Below, one piece after another: positions 20,794 through 31,619 of a stretch of 64,000 nt of DNA. Position 1 is the stretch's first letter, and every line of letters begins with the position of its first letter. The notes beneath the pieces are model-generated. The model saw nothing but the letters and a program-made list of their open reading frames with translations, had not been told where the DNA came from and searched no databases. The stretch is from Endotrypanum monterogeii (taxonomy: Eukaryota > Euglenozoa > Kinetoplastea > Trypanosomatida > Trypanosomatidae): contig CM007346.1 of NCBI GenBank assembly GCA_000333855.2, forward strand, positions 125,673-189,672. Reading direction: 5' to 3'. The translations under genes and the position numbers were made by a program.

Positions 20794-22884
20794 TTAGGCC
20801 CTCGTGTTGGCCTCCTGACGCCTCCTCGCAACCGCTTTCTCCTTCAGCAAACGATCATAGAACACTTGATTCACCGGCACCTCCGTCCGTGACGTGCCTA
20901 CAAAGACGCTATGCACGGCCAGCGAAGCTACGTCGGCCACCACCTCCAGATTGGAGGACTCACGCGCCACAAAGACGTAAAGTGCGTTTTGGGGGTGTGT
21001 AAACGCTTCAAGAGGTTCTGCCTGTGTATCCCATCGCTGCGCCGTTACGCCGACCGTCGCCAACCCATGACGGTCTGCCAAAACAGTGGCGGTCGCGACG
21101 ACGTCATCGGTGAATTCGACGGACAGCGACGGTGGAGCCTCAAGCAATCCATCCACGTTGCGAAGGGAAGAGGGCAGAAGAATAATACTGCAGCCGTAGC
21201 GTACAGCCGCGACGAAGGCCACGTTTGCATCCTGTAGGTCAGCTGCACCTGCTACTGCTGCCACAACGTCACCGCGCATTGTATGATCTTGATTAGAAAC
21301 GAGTCCACTTGCCGTGCTGCCCGCAGAGTGGAGCTCTGGCTTACGCGGTTGTGGAGACACCGAGTGAGATGCGGCAGCGGAAACTTTGCCGTTAGGTTTG
21401 CTAGGTACACTGTCATCAGCCCCCGCCAGCGGCGGCGATGGCGACAGCGGCGACAGATCCGCGACATCTTTATCAGTCACTTTGTAATTCTCTCTGCCAG
21501 CATCCTGTGTCGCGGCGTCAGCGACATGACGGTGCGTCAGCGGTGCCTGAGTCGTCGAGCGTGATCGACCCTGCAAATCCGTCGGAAATTTATCCGCCGA
21601 GTGGAGCGTGGCCCCGTTGCTGCCCGAAGCCTCCACGAGCGGAGGTGCAGAAGACACCCTCGTCGCTGTCGCGATCTTAACCGGTGGCACTGCCAGAGAT
21701 GTCGGCTGCGAGCTCGATTGTTCCTCGGCGGCCGTCTGGCGGTTCATCGAAGACGAAACTGTGAAACGTGAAGTTGGTAGAGTATCCACCGTCGCCGATA
21801 GCGCGCTCGCACTTCCCGGTGAAGATGACCGCGCGTGGATCGGACTTGCATTCATGATCAGCGAACGGCGTGCCGGTGACGAGGTCGACACGTATGTCGA
21901 GCCCATATCCGCGGCGTCAGTGTCTTGATGGGTTTGCAGCACCTCAGTTATGTGTGATGTGTTCGGTCGCACAAGCTGCGCTACCTTGAATACAACCATA
22001 GAAAAGATAGGCAGAAACAGTGCGACTGGGATGGCGGGCCCCGTTTTCTCCCAAGCCCGCAACACCTGCTGCGTACCGGAGGTATCAGGAGCTGCCATCG
22101 AGGCCGACGCAGCAGCGGCAGCGGACTCCTGCTCTTGCTTCTGCATCACCTCCGAAAGAACTGGAATGCCGTAGCGACGGAGCATCCACGCTGCCGGGGC
22201 CTCCAGGAGACTGGGAAGCGACGCGCGTACATCGCGAAGCCATTCCGGCACATTTGGGTACCCTAGAGGCAGACTCGGAGAGCTATCTGCGCATCTGGCG
22301 GCATTGACGCGGTACGCATCTATGGAAGAATCTGTGATACTCGCGCTGGTGTTGGCAAAGCGCTTGGCGAAGGTTGTGGCTAGTCTGCAGGCATTTCCGA
22401 CGGCGCTACTTCCCGCGGTGGTGAATGCAAGATAGCAAAGAGGACGCCGCAGGAAGTGTAGGGTGGCGCGGGTGTTCACCACGTACGGATTTTCGTAGTA
22501 GAGAGATGCAAAGGTTGAGCTCAGCTCCGACTGGGGGGAGCGCAGCGCAGAGTCGCCGTACGTTAAGGAGCCGTAACCGCTTGAGTAGTCATCGTCGTAG
22601 GTGTACGAGTTGGAAGCCTCCCCGGGATGGGAGTAGTAGCTGGCGGTACCGGTGTAATCCTCTGAGTTGGCGCGCATCCCGCTTCTGCGTGACTGCGATA
22701 CGTAAGTACGACTCACCGAGCTGTAGTCGATAGAAGAGGCGGCGTCTTCGGAATATTGGCTGGAGGGGTCGTATTCGCTGGCACCATCCTCATCCGAGTA
22801 TATGGACATGGAGCTCCCATCCACATCGAGGGGAATGGAGTCCTTGTGGGTGCCAACCACCGTGCTGTCTTGTGCACTGCTCAT
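20794..22884 (-). CDS. membrane-anchored protein with possible degenerate SPOUT-like C-terminal domain
   Basis: The 696-residue product starts at the ATG at 22884; the frame's upstream extension begins only at a TTG. Residues 1-130 are acidic and Ser/Tyr-rich with repeated YS/SY pairs (SQYSEDAASSIDYSS, SYTYDDDYSSGYGS). A single hydrophobic segment is seen at about 284-301 (GPAIPVALFLPIFSMVVF), and a weaker one around 150. Residues 320-545 are disordered. The last 150 residues form a compact domain: LQDANVAFVAAVRYGCSIILL (550-570), then GLATVGVTAQRW (607-618), then ALYVFVARESSNLEVVADVA (634-653). The order resembles TrmH/SpoU 2'-O-methyltransferases (DxxNVGxxxRxxxxFG, then GxExxGL), but key Arg and Gly-Leu positions are missing. 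I therefore suggest a non-catalytic SPOUT relative with low certainty. Function is unknown. Confidence 0.7.
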   Translation of the reverse strand: MSSAQDSTVVGTHKDSIPLDVDGSSMSIYSDEDGASEYDPSSQYSEDAASSIDYSSVSRTYVSQSRRSGMRANSEDYTGTASYYSHPGEASNSYTYDDDYSSGYGSLTYGDSALRSPQSELSSTFASLYYENPYVVNTRATLHFLRRPLCYLAFTTAGSSAVGNACRLATTFAKRFANTSASITDSSIDAYRVNAARCADSSPSLPLGYPNVPEWLRDVRASLPSLLEAPAAWMLRRYGIPVLSEVMQKQEQESAAAAASASMAAPDTSGTQQVLRAWEKTGPAIPVALFLPIFSMVVFKVAQLVRPNTSHITEVLQTHQDTDAADMGSTYVSTSSPARRSLIMNASPIHARSSSPGSASALSATVDTLPTSRFTVSSSMNRQTAAEEQSSSQPTSLAVPPVKIATATRVSSAPPLVEASGSNGATLHSADKFPTDLQGRSRSTTQAPLTHRHVADAATQDAGRENYKVTDKDVADLSPLSPSPPLAGADDSVPSKPNGKVSAAASHSVSPQPRKPELHSAGSTASGLVSNQDHTMRGDVVAAVAGAADLQDANVAFVAAVRYGCSIILLPSSLRNVDGLLEAPPSLSVEFTDDVVATATVLADRHGLATVGVTAQRWDTQAEPLEAFTHPQNALYVFVARESSNLEVVADVASLAVHSVFVGTSRTEVPVNQVFYDRLLKEKAVARRRQEANTRA

Positions 22885-22915
22885 GAGGAAAGGGATGAAG
22901 AGCAAAAGGGGCTAT

Positions 22916-22946
<31 letters not shown>

Positions 22947-23253
22947 AATATATATAAATATATTTGTATTGCAGCCGGTTCGTGTATGCTTGCCGTGCTG
23001 AGAGTGTAGCGAAGCGAGTGAAGAGCGCGACGGAGCCGGCAGAGCTCGTGGCTTTAGGTGAAGGATTTCCTATGGATACGTACTCCCAGACTCAAGCGCG
23101 ATAAGAACACACGACGTGATAGCTGAGATGACGTCAGAGACGTCTACACAGGGAACTGAAGATGCGCAAGTAGCTGGTTTCGCGCGACTTCTCCGTCGGT
23201 GTATCGCACACTGGGCTACGATGCACAGAACCGTATGATACCGCTACATGTAA

Positions 23254-23285
<32 letters not shown>

Positions 23286-23686
23286 ACGTATTTGTGTGCA
23301 CGCGTACGAGTGTGTTGTATTCGAAGCAATGCGGTAAAGGCACAGAAATAATGAAACGGTGAAGGTTGATGATCCTCCGAGGCACATGAGTGCATGCTCG
23401 GCACCCGTGTACACATACAAACGCCTCCACTTGCACACGCTCATCAGCGGCGGGGGTAGCTTCCGATAAGGTAAGCTGCTCTCATGCCCATCTCGGCGCC
23501 TCGCTTACTCACGCGCCACCCCTTCCCCCCTATCGACGTAGAAGGCGAGAACGCATCGTGGCGAGCGCGTTGAAAACCCCTGGAGCAGGGTCGATCGTTG
23601 GTGGCGAGGGGGGAGGTGAGGTACCTGTAGAAAGCTACGTACTCATTTTTTTTCTTTTTGTAGTGAACAAACGATACAAGGAACAT

Positions 23687-23723
<37 letters not shown>

Positions 23724-23949
23724 AGAACGAAGGTAAGCACCTCCACGAAAGAAATACCCACCTGCCCGTCGTCGGGCACTCCATATATAGCCCCAAGGGC
23801 AAGACAGGCAGTCTGATCCAAACAAGGAAGTGAAAAGAAAGCAGGGACATCTGCGGACCTGCACCCGCACCCCACCCACATCGACACCAATACCGCCCTC
23901 CCTTCTCTTCACAGCCTTCTCTGCATTGCCTTGGTCGTATACCCCCAAG
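22885..23949. other. intergenic spacer with AT-rich tract, no gene seen
   Basis: A (TA)n/(AAATATA)n tract begins 29 bp upstream of the preceding start codon (22913-22966). A (TA)n(TG)n tract occurs at 23253-23285 and a (CA)n tract at about 23689-23721. The rest is unremarkable. Confidence 0.6.
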
Positions 23950-24402
23950 CTACTGCAGACACTCTTCCACCTTACGCAGGAGCTCTTTGTATACCGCCCT
24001 GCTACGGATTTGTGGGACGAGAGAAAGTAAGCCTCCCGTGAAATGCCCCTTCGCCCGACTTCCGATGAGAGTAAGAATCGATCCACCAGACTCCATCAGC
24101 TGCACCACAACAGCATCGTGATACTGTGCAGTGATGTAGTTTGGGGTACCGAGCTGTAGTTGCTCGAGGTTTTGAAAATAACGGGCACCACTCAATGTAA
24201 CGTTGCTCTCAATGGACAACTCGTCTTCCTGTCCATCGCCGCTACCGCTGCTACCGCTCGCGTCTCCGCCCAGGGAACCTGGGGTGCCGAAACATGCGAG
24301 AATCGTGTTTCCCTGCTTGTCAGATACCACCACCTGCGTCAACAGGCGCATGTGGATGAGGTGATTGAAGTACTGCTCTACAGCAGTTCCGGGAGCGTCC
24401 AT
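23950..24402 (-). CDS. Roadblock/LC7 protein resembling LAMTOR3 (Ragulator/MP1)
   Basis: The 150-residue protein has a single Roadblock-type fold. Residues 1-40 contain the first helix and strand (YFNHLIHMRLLTQVVVSDKQ, then GNTILACFG). A Gly/Ser/Asp-rich insert follows (about 41-62). Then come FQNLEQLQLGTPNYITAQYH (central helix and strand), VVVQLMESGGSILTLIGS and a C-terminal helix, VYKELLRKVEECL. The VVSD-x-x-G-N start, the LG..NYI..QY middle and the final VV-x-L...L-x-LIGS strands match LAMTOR3. In animals LAMTOR3 pairs with LAMTOR2 on late endosomes/lysosomes to hold Rag GTPases and MAPK components. The same role in kinetoplastids is inference. The protein has no membrane segment and would need a partner Roadblock protein. 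ATG confirmed at 24402. Confidence 0.65.
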   Translation of the reverse strand: MDAPGTAVEQYFNHLIHMRLLTQVVVSDKQGNTILACFGTPGSLGGDASGSSGSGDGQEDELSIESNVTLSGARYFQNLEQLQLGTPNYITAQYHDAVVVQLMESGGSILTLIGSRAKGHFTGGLLSLVPQIRSRAVYKELLRKVEECLQ

Positions 24403-25460
24403 CCCCCCAGCCGTACCGCAGAGCCACGGCGAAGGCGTTGACGAAAAAAAAAGATAAAATATATAAAACTAAGATCAATTTTTTTTTTTTTTTCAGGGGT
24501 AGAAGAAGCGGCGTTCTGTCGACGCTGAGAGCGCGTAAGTCGCCAGGTGCACACGAACAGAGAAATATGCTAGGCAATCGCCCTCTCTCGGATGTTGCTG
24601 CTGCTCTGCACTGCAGCCGGCAAAAAAAAAAAAGGGGGAATAACGGGAGAAAGCAAAAAGGTCAAAAAATCCGCGTAGACCGGAAAATGAAGCGTAAGAG
24701 AGGCAGAAATAAAAAGGAGGAGGAAGTCAGGCACCGCTAGTGAGAAAGGGAAGAAAATCAAGAAGCGAATGAGCGGAAATGGGCTATTGAAGCGCAAGCT
24801 TCGTGTGTGTGTGTGTGTGTGTGTCCTGAAGAGTGCACAGTGATCGCCCACCGTCACACACTGTGTCGCATCCGTATATCTTGTGAGAAATGACACACAC
24901 ACACACACACAGAGAGACATCGGCGGAAAGAAGATAGATATGGTGTCACCCTGTTCCCTTCCGTCCTCTACGCTGGACTGGTGCCTCGCTGCAGTGTGTC
25001 GCTGAAAGTACGCAGCGTGGTTTGGCGCAGAAGGCTTTTTTCTTTAATGGATGTCATACAGGGAAAAAAAAGATAGTATTCTGTAAATACACAAAGGGAA
25101 AAGGGCGGAAAGATCATCGCGCCGACACGGCACGAGGCGCGTGGGAAACTAGTATGCCCACTTCACCTCACACAATCCCTCCCTGGTCAACGCACACAGA
25201 GAGAAAGAACCGAGGACACACCTTCTACAAAAGGCGAAACGAGGTGGTCAGGAAGCACCTCAGTAATGAAAGGAAGGAATGGATGACGCACTGCTTGGTA
25301 ACAGCAGGAGAGGGGGGGAGGGATATACAGCCGAGAGGCCGGACTGACAGGTGAAGAAATATTTTTAAAAAGATGTCATGAGCTAGACAGAGATTTGGTA
25401 TCAGCAGCCATCTGAAAAGCATAAACAGAAAATGTCGCTAGCCCTTCTTTTTTTTTCCTT
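24403..25460. other. intergenic spacer, no gene seen
   Basis: It holds a T15 run (24479-24493), an A-run near 24622, a (GT)n tract (about 24801-24824) and an (AC)n tract (about 24893-24911). No supported gene is present. Confidence 0.6.
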
Positions 25461-27239
25461 TCACTTTTCTCCCTTCGATTTCGGACAGCTGTCCTGTTCC
25501 CCGTTCGACACGCCGCTCAAATCATCTGCGGAGCAAGAGTGTTCTCTTTCTAGCTCAGCGTCACCCTCAGACGCACTGACGCTACCGGAACCACGGCTCC
25601 GCTGCGTGAGCTCCTCCTTGGCATTCTTGGTCGAGACAAAGCCCAAGGCGTTTGTCACCTCCACTGTCAATCGTGTTGGCGCAATAGCGGCATCAAGCAT
25701 CATCACCTCCCCGGAGTCGTTGAAGAGATTTATCTGAATGGATCCACGGAGAAGTCCCTCCGGGCCAGAAAGGGTCGCACCGCTCTCGAAGCAGTGCGAC
25801 GCACCCGGCTGCAGCAACGGAAAATTACCAACCACCCCAGGACGGCCCATCTCGAGAACCTGAGCCTGTGCTACGTCAACCACAACGAGGTGATGCGACA
25901 GCACCTGCGCATGCCACTTCTTGGGATTCTTCAGAGGGCCTCGGTTTCGGATGTACACGTGGTAAAGAAACAAGTGCGCCTGGGTGTCACCGTTCTGTGA
26001 CATGGCATTGGTGGAAGTAACGCTGCCGAAGCTGCCAGTACTCAAGCCACGCTTTAGCGGCGTTGTGGACGCAAATGCACCGACTTTGCTCTGCTTAGAC
26101 AGGTAATCGGCTGCTGAGGACGACGTTGCTGTTGCCACCGAGGGGTTCGAGCAGACGTACTCGGTCGTGATCTCGACTTCCAGCACATCTGTCTGAACTA
26201 CTGTCCGGGTGGGTATACGGCGTACCAGCTCCTGCAGCTCCTCATACGCTGTTGGGAAGCAGCGCGTTTCTGGTAATGATGGAGTCGTCGATGTCGCGGC
26301 AGGAAACGTGGGGGACGTCGAAGGCGCTGCGCCCCTCCTCCTCTCCCATGTGCTACCCTTGTTTTTTTTTCTTGTGCTGGTGCTGGTGCCGTTGCCCACA
26401 CCTTTCTGATCCGACAGCCCATCGTCACACCTTCCGTCACTACTACAGAGGCGAAAAACCTCTTCCGACACCGACTGACCTACCTCAGCGGAGTGCGGCT
26501 GGTGGTGAGACATGTGGGCCTGGCGATACGCATTGTAGATGCTTGTTGCCGCGAGCGCCAAGAGTACATCTGTAATGGCATACAAAGCGAACTCGCTCCG
26601 CACGGCCAGCAGATAAGACGGCTCCGGTGGAACACAGAAGCGGTAGGGTGGGAAGGTCATGTTTATAGGCTCACAGACGACGCAGTGACGTGTGAAATTC
26701 TGAATACGGCGTCGTGAGGAGCGCTCAATCAGTACGCTTCCCCGTATGAGGTGCACGCCTTCCTCGTCGAGTGGGCACGTCACAGCAGTGGTGGGTGCTG
26801 TCGTCTGTGGCGCAAGGGTCATCACCGGATCCGCTGTGGAGGACAGCGAAGAAACAGAAGTGCTGATGGTTGAAGTGGAAGCGGTGGCGACGGTGCTTAT
26901 GCCCTTTTGATCCCCGGTGTCTGACATGCTTCGTCGAAGCTCTCGAATGCGAAAAGCTGCATTGGAGGCATTGAGCTCATTCAGACGCCGAAGGGCGTCA
27001 AAAGCAGCACTGGTCCGCGCGCTCGATGTATCGTGCGGGTCTCCGGCCACCGAAGGTCTTAGAAAACAAGTGCGAAGGATACTGGGGAAAGTACTCCCAT
27101 AACCCGCATTGATGAAGTCGTGCCGACTGACTAAAATCCCAAATAGGGCAAAGCACATATCATTTGGGTCGGAGTACCTGACCGCAACCTTTTTGCCGAC
27201 ACGCAGCAGTTGGCGATACGCGGAGCGGGCGACGTGCAT
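25461..27239 (-). CDS. ApaG (DUF525)-domain protein with N-terminal LYR-like helix and one membrane segment
   Basis: The 592-residue protein carries an ApaG domain at about 350-525. The first strand (VLEVEITTEYVCSNPSV) is separated from the rest by a 50-residue Ser/Thr-rich insert. The domain then continues with HLFLYHVYIRNRGP, HHLVVVDVAQAQVLEMGRPG, VVGNFPLLQPGASHCFESG and GSIQINLFNDSGEVM. These match the family's conserved VVG-x-P-x-L-x-PG-x-x-F-x-Y/E-SG core. The N-terminus (SAYRQLLRVGKKVA) resembles LYR/complex-I-type helices, with Ala replacing the Leu of LYR. A hydrophobic helix lies at about 215-233 (EFALYAITDVLLALAATS). In eukaryotes ApaG domains occur in F-box and POLDIP2-like proteins as binding modules. 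A mitochondrial location is possible from the N-terminus but unproven. The biochemical role is unknown. Confidence 0.75.
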   Translation of the reverse strand: MHVARSAYRQLLRVGKKVAVRYSDPNDMCFALFGILVSRHDFINAGYGSTFPSILRTCFLRPSVAGDPHDTSSARTSAAFDALRRLNELNASNAAFRIRELRRSMSDTGDQKGISTVATASTSTISTSVSSLSSTADPVMTLAPQTTAPTTAVTCPLDEEGVHLIRGSVLIERSSRRRIQNFTRHCVVCEPINMTFPPYRFCVPPEPSYLLAVRSEFALYAITDVLLALAATSIYNAYRQAHMSHHQPHSAEVGQSVSEEVFRLCSSDGRCDDGLSDQKGVGNGTSTSTRKKNKGSTWERRRGAAPSTSPTFPAATSTTPSLPETRCFPTAYEELQELVRRIPTRTVVQTDVLEVEITTEYVCSNPSVATATSSSAADYLSKQSKVGAFASTTPLKRGLSTGSFGSVTSTNAMSQNGDTQAHLFLYHVYIRNRGPLKNPKKWHAQVLSHHLVVVDVAQAQVLEMGRPGVVGNFPLLQPGASHCFESGATLSGPEGLLRGSIQINLFNDSGEVMMLDAAIAPTRLTVEVTNALGFVSTKNAKEELTQRSRGSGSVSASEGDAELEREHSCSADDLSGVSNGEQDSCPKSKGEK

Positions 27240-27309
27240 GGCGTCGCACGCTCGAAGAGAGAATTCGATTGCGACTTCAGGGGAAGAGGTGATGTGTGTC
27301 GGTCAAAAG

Positions 27310-27347
<38 letters not shown>

Positions 27348-28942
27348 CAGCAGTACCGGGTTCAACACCTCGACGTATGTGAGTGCTCATGCACCGAGTT
27401 GATCGAGGGACACACCACGGTGGAGAGCTCTGAGAACCAGCGTACCCAGAAAGATGTCTGTGTGTATGAGTGTGTGTGTATGTGTGTAGTGCAGCAACAA
27501 CAGCAGCACCAGCAGTGTAGCCAGCTCTGAAAAACGAAGGAAGAAAGAGAGCGATAAAGAGGGGAATGAATGAATAATTATACAACGGAGTTCCGAATGA
27601 GTCCAGCTCCCTCCCACTGCACGTCTACAAGTAGAAGCAGAAGAGTTATCCTGGAGGAAATATGAAAGTCGACACACTCAACACCACCACGACACGTAGC
27701 GTCAGCGCTGGAAAACTAGATAAAATGCACAAAAACTGACAACAATACCTTCGACATAAGAGGAGGCAGAGGAGCCATGGAGGATGGCGCCGCCTACGTG
27801 CATCGTGTAGGAAGCATACAGAGAGAGATCAAAAGTGAGAGACCCCAGGGTGTAAGGTCAACCACCATGCTGGTACACACCCCGGCACACAGATATAAAG
27901 ACAAATGCGAAGGAGAGGAGGGGCGTTTAAAATCTCATCTTTCAAAGAAATCTGGATTAGCCGCGATTATCGACTGTGAATACGCACACAGAGCCACAAG
28001 ATTGAAGTAGGGGGAGCAGAAGCAAACTAGGAGAGGGGGCTGTGTGAGTTTGTGGGTGTGGAGGGAGAAGAGGTTTTATGATGATACGCAGCTCAACGAC
28101 CCGATATCGAGGGGTGGCACAGAGATGACAAATCTATTTTGTAAGAGGTGTAACACCGCCCATGATTGGTTTAGCCCTTCCCCTCTCTCTCCCCCCCCCC
28201 CACACACCACGCACCATGAGACGTTGTCGAGATTGATGTGTGTACAGCTATTCACTACCCCCCCCCCAAAAAAAAAAGGCAAGAGACAAGGAGATGCCTT
28301 AGATACCCCACCAATTTTTGATTGATAACGCGGGGAGAATCAACCCTCCCTCCCCTTATTTTTGTCCCGACGGCGGCTATGACACCCCACCCCCTGGGAC
28401 GTTCGTGTAACCGACATGAGCGTCGATAACGTGTGCCCACAGACCAAGAGATGTACGCGCCATGGATCAGCTTCGACTCACGTGACAGCAGCTTAGATGT
28501 GTTGATCTTACTAAAACTCGACTGGTTATTTTTGTTTCTTTTGTGGTGTGAGAGGACGCCTCTCTTCACAAGAGGGGAATGACACCCTGCCAATCGTGTT
28601 GCAAGCGTCCCCGCACTTATTTCTTTTCCTCGTGGCAAACCGATGCGGTGGCGAAACAACAGAGGACAAGCGACACCAACAAAGGGGGGGAAGGTGCATA
28701 GATACCTTTGGAAGGTTCCGTTGTAAGGGTGTGCCTTAATCAATTTTTTTTCTTTTCATGAAACTTTGAAACGAAACGAGAGGGCCGGAACAATCGGCGA
28801 GATAGGGGGGTTACAAGGGAAAAAATGAGGGGGGAAAGGAGGGAGGAAGACACACTCGAGCACGAGTGGGGAAGAATACCGCAATGCGTTAGCCTACAAC
28901 CCCTCACCCCATTTCGTCCGCCTCCCCTCCCCCCGTGATCCC
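27240..28942. other. intergenic spacer, no gene seen
   Basis: A (TA)18 tract lies at 27311-27346, 72 bp upstream of the ApaG start. C10-C11 runs occur near 28192 and 28257, followed by an A run. A pyrimidine/purine-balanced patch at about 28360-28470 is not repetitive. No gene was found. Confidence 0.6.
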
Positions 28943-30958
28943 TTAGAGAACTATTTCCTCCTCCGTCTTGGGCGGGCGTATACGCGGCGTTGGTACGCCA
29001 CAGGATTCACCCTGCTCGTGATCAGGGACCTCCTCCGTATTGGTGACAGTACTGCCGCTGTCGCGGGATGTGTCCCCGCTGCCCTTCCCCTCCTGCGCCT
29101 TGGACTCAAATGGTGTGGGAGCCGACGAAGGAGATCGAAGATAGTACCGCAGCAGCATCTGCATGGAGGCATCCTGCATCGCCATTATCAGCGTTTCACC
29201 CTTCCCTTCACCTAGGCAATAGTACCCGGCGTAAAGCCGACACACTGTGTACTCCACTTGACGATACTGCTGCGCAGTGTGTAGCGAGGCGTAGCTGTTT
29301 GTTTCCTGTACATCCACGATACGGCGCACAGTCTGGTCGACATCGATCGGCGCTCTTCTCAGATTCTCAGAAACCTGCGGCGCGTAGCGTAGGACAAGCT
29401 GAACCTCTTTGAAAGCGTTTGCACTAGACGACTCGAGTGCATGAAGCAGCAGCGGTGGTGCAAGATGGCTGTAGTGCTCTGTGTACCCCTCAAGCATCTC
29501 ATCCTTAAGCATCTGTGTTCCATGGGCTCCGCCACTAGACTCGAACTGATCGCGCTGCCGGTCTGCCCTATTGTTCATCGGGTGCGTACGGCCTTCCAGC
29601 ACTTCCTCCTCGTCAGCGGTCCGTGACTTGACTCGCGCCAACTCCGCTGCGATACGCCCACGGAGCGCTGCCACACCATCACCACACTCACCCAAGGGTG
29701 CTGTAAGACGTGATGTCGCCGACGGAATCTTCGCGACGAGGCGTTCCCTGGTGTCGTGCCCATATGCGCTCGAAGTAATGGCCTCAGCGGCGTCGGTGAT
29801 GCGGCGCACCCGCACATGGCGAGCCAGCTGACTGGCAAAGAGCTGATAAATGAGCGGACGCACGCAGGCGTGAGTGTCGCCTGATGTCTCTGCCATCTCG
29901 ACAAAGGCAACGAAAGAGAACAGAAGGTTACGCACCCACTGCATACGTGGTTGGAGGTCCTCTTTGTGCACGGGGAAAAGTTTCAGTCGCCCAGCAGCAG
30001 AACGCAACACCGCCCGCCAATACCACCGGCGCTGTGCGGCGACGCCCTTCTCGATGCGCTGCAGGTGCGCTGTCGCCTCCCTCCGCGCGATGCGCATTCG
30101 CTCCGAGAGAATGTTGATCTCACGCCACATTGCAATATCGCCCTCTACACCACAGTGCTCGGCGAGGCCGATCCGCATGGCGATGCGACCACACGGAAGC
30201 AGCCCTGTCGTCTCGTGAAGCAGCTGCTGCACGTGCTTTGAGCGAAGTCGTGGATACGCGGAGTATGTTAGCTGCAGTAAGGTAGACCGGACCAGCGCAC
30301 CTCCACGCAGGGCGAGGGCACCGTGCACCGAAGAATTTAGAGGTGTGCGATCGAGCATCGACCACATCTGATCTACCTCACGGATGGAGAGCGTATGCGC
30401 GCCAGAAGCAGAGGTGAAGGACGACGCGGCAACCGGAGATGTGTTGACTTGAAAGGCACGAGTATAGAGTGGAGAACTATGTTGGAGTGCGTCGTCAGGA
30501 TGTCCGCATACCCGCTTGTCTGCCGATGCCACGCCTGACCGAGACCTAATGTCAGGGGAATCCGTTTGCTCATGGTTGGGTTGTCGCGCCGCCAGAATCG
30601 CTGCGCTGTGGGCCTCCACGAGCGAGTCGAGTTCTCGCACAGCCAACGGAGTTAACGCCGCATCGGAAAATAAACTCTGTGCCTCACACGTGGCCATGAG
30701 GAGACGGAACACGTCCCCCACAGTTCGCTCTTTCGGAACACTCGCAAGTTGGACAGCCCCGCGCATCTCAGCGCGTCGCCTCTGGCGCTTTTGTGCCTTC
30801 ACTTTCATGAACAATGGATTCGGTTGTCGCTTGTCACTGTGAACATCGCTCGGGTCCACCGGCATGACCAGCCGTCGTGGACGGAACCGCGGCAAGTACC
30901 GAGAAGGTTTGCCATCTAAATCCACCCGACTGCACCACAGCTGCAGTGAACGCCGCAT
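28943..30958 (-). CDS. probable mitochondrial protein of unknown function
   Basis: I do not recognise this 671-residue protein. The ATG at 30958 gives MRRSLQLWCSRVDLDGKPSR, a basic amphipathic start without acids in the first 12 residues, as in mitochondrial presequences; the upstream 27 codons begin at a GTG. It is rich in Arg, including KVKAQKRQRRRAEMRG (about 53-68). Many helical segments follow, with ERMRIARREATAHLQRIEKG in the middle. No membrane segment is seen. The C-terminal 80 residues are low-complexity and acidic. The composition suits a mitochondrial ribosome or ribosome-assembly component, but that is a guess from character alone. No enzyme motif was found. Confidence 0.75.
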   Translation of the reverse strand: MRRSLQLWCSRVDLDGKPSRYLPRFRPRRLVMPVDPSDVHSDKRQPNPLFMKVKAQKRQRRRAEMRGAVQLASVPKERTVGDVFRLLMATCEAQSLFSDAALTPLAVRELDSLVEAHSAAILAARQPNHEQTDSPDIRSRSGVASADKRVCGHPDDALQHSSPLYTRAFQVNTSPVAASSFTSASGAHTLSIREVDQMWSMLDRTPLNSSVHGALALRGGALVRSTLLQLTYSAYPRLRSKHVQQLLHETTGLLPCGRIAMRIGLAEHCGVEGDIAMWREINILSERMRIARREATAHLQRIEKGVAAQRRWYWRAVLRSAAGRLKLFPVHKEDLQPRMQWVRNLLFSFVAFVEMAETSGDTHACVRPLIYQLFASQLARHVRVRRITDAAEAITSSAYGHDTRERLVAKIPSATSRLTAPLGECGDGVAALRGRIAAELARVKSRTADEEEVLEGRTHPMNNRADRQRDQFESSGGAHGTQMLKDEMLEGYTEHYSHLAPPLLLHALESSSANAFKEVQLVLRYAPQVSENLRRAPIDVDQTVRRIVDVQETNSYASLHTAQQYRQVEYTVCRLYAGYYCLGEGKGETLIMAMQDASMQMLLRYYLRSPSSAPTPFESKAQEGKGSGDTSRDSGSTVTNTEEVPDHEQGESCGVPTPRIRPPKTEEEIVL

Positions 30959-31576
30959 GAGTCGGTGGTTATGTCGATGAAGCCAACAAAGCGGAGAACT
31001 GTCAAAAAGAAATTGAGATGAAAACGCAGAAGTGCCCACCCGATATTAGCCCTCAGAGACACGAGCGCCAAAGACAATCGCGAGGGAGGGGAGGGGAAGC
31101 ACGTGAAAACAATTTGAAGATGTGGGTTCAGAAGCTCAACCAGGAGCCCAAAAAGAGAGCGAGTGAGTGAGTGCAAGGGAAAGTAGACAAAGCACAGCGG
31201 AAATGAGCATCTCCCAGCGCACCTCAATTCCTGCGTCACTGCTTAAGCCGTTACTCTCACCCTCCCTGAGACTGGGAAGAAAGATCAAAGACGACGGGTT
31301 TGGCGTCCATGACACACTCAGTGATGAAGCTCACAGAGACAATGGTGAACGTGTGCATACCGTACAGTTATCTATTGGCACTTTTCTTTTCCTGTACATA
31401 ATCCCAGAGGCGCATGAGACTCGCAAAAAAAAAAAAAAACGATCAACAGAAATGCGAAGTTCTCTTCCTCCATCCCTCCTTCTTTGGGGATAGAACGCTC
31501 ACAAACAAGAGAAAAAATCACGGGAACAACGCATTTTTTTTTTTTTGCGAGAACGAAACACACACACACAGAGATA

Positions 31577-31619
<43 letters not shown>

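Noticed and set aside
22913..22966. AT-rich tract as an origin or centromere
   Set aside because: Similar (TA)n tracts occur in many spacers here; nothing else marks this one.
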